A DNA stretch of 64,000 nt from JADJLQ01 sp038251405 (GTDB lineage Bacteria; Bacteroidota; Bacteroidia; Chitinophagales; Saprospiraceae). Numbering within the stretch: the first letter of the stretch is position 1; every line of letters begins with the position of its first letter. The DNA lies in the NCBI GenBank assembly GCA_038251405.1, contig JBBSBH010000010.1, positions 88,127 to 152,126 on the forward strand, given 5' to 3'. A program made the translations under genes and the position numbers. This document shows, one piece after another, positions 63,597 to 64,000 of the stretch. The notes below the pieces were generated by a model. It ran no database searches, was not told where the DNA came from, and was given only the letters and a program-made list of their open reading frames with translations.

Positions 63597-64000
63597 AACC
63601 ACTAAGGAACGCAATGTGAACCACTAAGGAGTTCTTATAATTTTTAAACCACTAAGACCACTAAGTGGCACTAAGTAATTCTTATTGTTTATAGTTTTTA
63701 AATAAACAGAATACTGTGTTTAATTTTTCTCATTGTTTCTTAGTGTCCTTAGTGTTTCCCCTTATACAATTTCTTAGTGTCCTTAGTGGTTCCCCGTTAT
63801 ACAAATTCTCATTGTTTCTTAGTGTCCTTAGTGGTTCCCCTTATACAATTTCTCATTGTTTCTTAGTGTCCTTAGTGGTTCAGTGTTAAATATTTTCTCA
63901 TTGTTTCTTAGTGTCCTTAGTGGTTCCCCTTATACAATTTCTCATTGTTTCTTAGTGTCCTTAGTGGTTCAGTGTTAAATATTTTCTCATTGTTTCTTAG
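63597..64000. repeat. ACTAAG-type repeat array running off the right edge
   Basis: 63597-63676 carries the core in the forward sense (AACCACTAAGGA, AACCACTAAGACCACTAAG). From 63731 the core is in the reverse sense (CATTGTTTCTTAGTGTCCT, then TAGTGGTTC). CATTG marks the units at 63731, 63810, 63854, 63899, 63943 and 63988; the last four steps are 44-45 bases. Two spacer types alternate at the end: CCCCTTATACAATTT and CAGTGTTAAATATTTT. The array is cut by the window edge. Confidence 0.9.

Noticed and set aside
63597..64000. Possible CRISPR array at the right edge
   Set aside because: The 44-45-base units have repeated, not unique, spacers, and there are no cas genes.
1..64000. tRNA, rRNA or riboswitch genes
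   Set aside because: I scanned the intergenic regions by eye and saw no cloverleaf, rRNA or known riboswitch core; a covariance-model search would be needed to exclude small RNAs.
1..64000. Insertion sequences or prophage
   Set aside because: No transposase, integrase or phage structural motif was found among the protein frames.

Overview
The window is a low-GC chromosomal segment of a member of the Bacteroidota. The evidence is: a Por-type (type IX secretion) C-terminal sorting domain on the GH44-like enzyme; TAnnTTTG promoter boxes close to several start codons; a TonB-receptor N-terminal fragment; secreted S9 peptidases and glycoside hydrolases; and kinases and regulators of the styles common in that phylum. 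The CHAT/TIR genes and GxxExxY repeat blocks fit large environmental genomes such as Saprospiria or Chitinophagia, but the class cannot be settled from this sequence.

Layout. 1-400: a frame-broken gene running off the left edge. 543-9300: a conflict/stress-type locus containing a giant protein with two alpha/beta-hydrolase domains and a CHAT protease domain, an unpaired HigA-like antitoxin gene on the opposite strand, a small protein with a duplicated KGD[FY] module, and a TIR-transmembrane-TPR protein. 9374-10998: two blocks of degenerate palindromic ~108-bp repeats that bracket a GxxExxY (PD-(D/E)XK-like) gene. 11016-24228: secreted degradative enzymes (two S9 peptidases, GH44-like with T9SS tail, serine hydrolase, TolB-like propeller protein, Omp85 C-terminal fragment, GH5, alpha-galactosidase-like). 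24279-29959: MBL hydrolase, MsbA-like ABC exporter, NatA/NatB-like ABC pair, sialate O-acetylesterase-like lipoprotein. 29968-32396: NarL-type regulator and TPR sensor kinase, translationally coupled. 32491-45323: GH29 fucosidase, RhlE-like helicase, dipeptide epimerase, membrane pyrophosphatase, nitroreductase, lipid kinase, SemiSWEET, GNAT, serine hydrolase, PBP1A. 45594-54644: membrane protein, a second TPR kinase (paralogue of the first, without its own regulator), a truncated TonB-receptor N-terminus, LytTR regulator, hybrid kinase, MgtC, a secreted protein and a DUF998 protein. 54751-63574: MprF-like protein, epimerase + DHDPS-family pair, GNAT + MFS pair, APC permease. Repeats built on an ACTAAG core lie at 59787-60040 and 63597-64000 on either side of the last three genes.

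How it fits together. Most of the window is ordinary chromosome: envelope building, energy coupling, two-component sensing and extracellular polymer degradation. The glycan enzymes lack an adjacent SusC/SusD pair; only a 79-residue receptor stump is present, away from the hydrolases. The parts most worth attention are the CHAT/TIR locus with its neighbours and the repeat-embedded GxxExxY gene immediately next to it.
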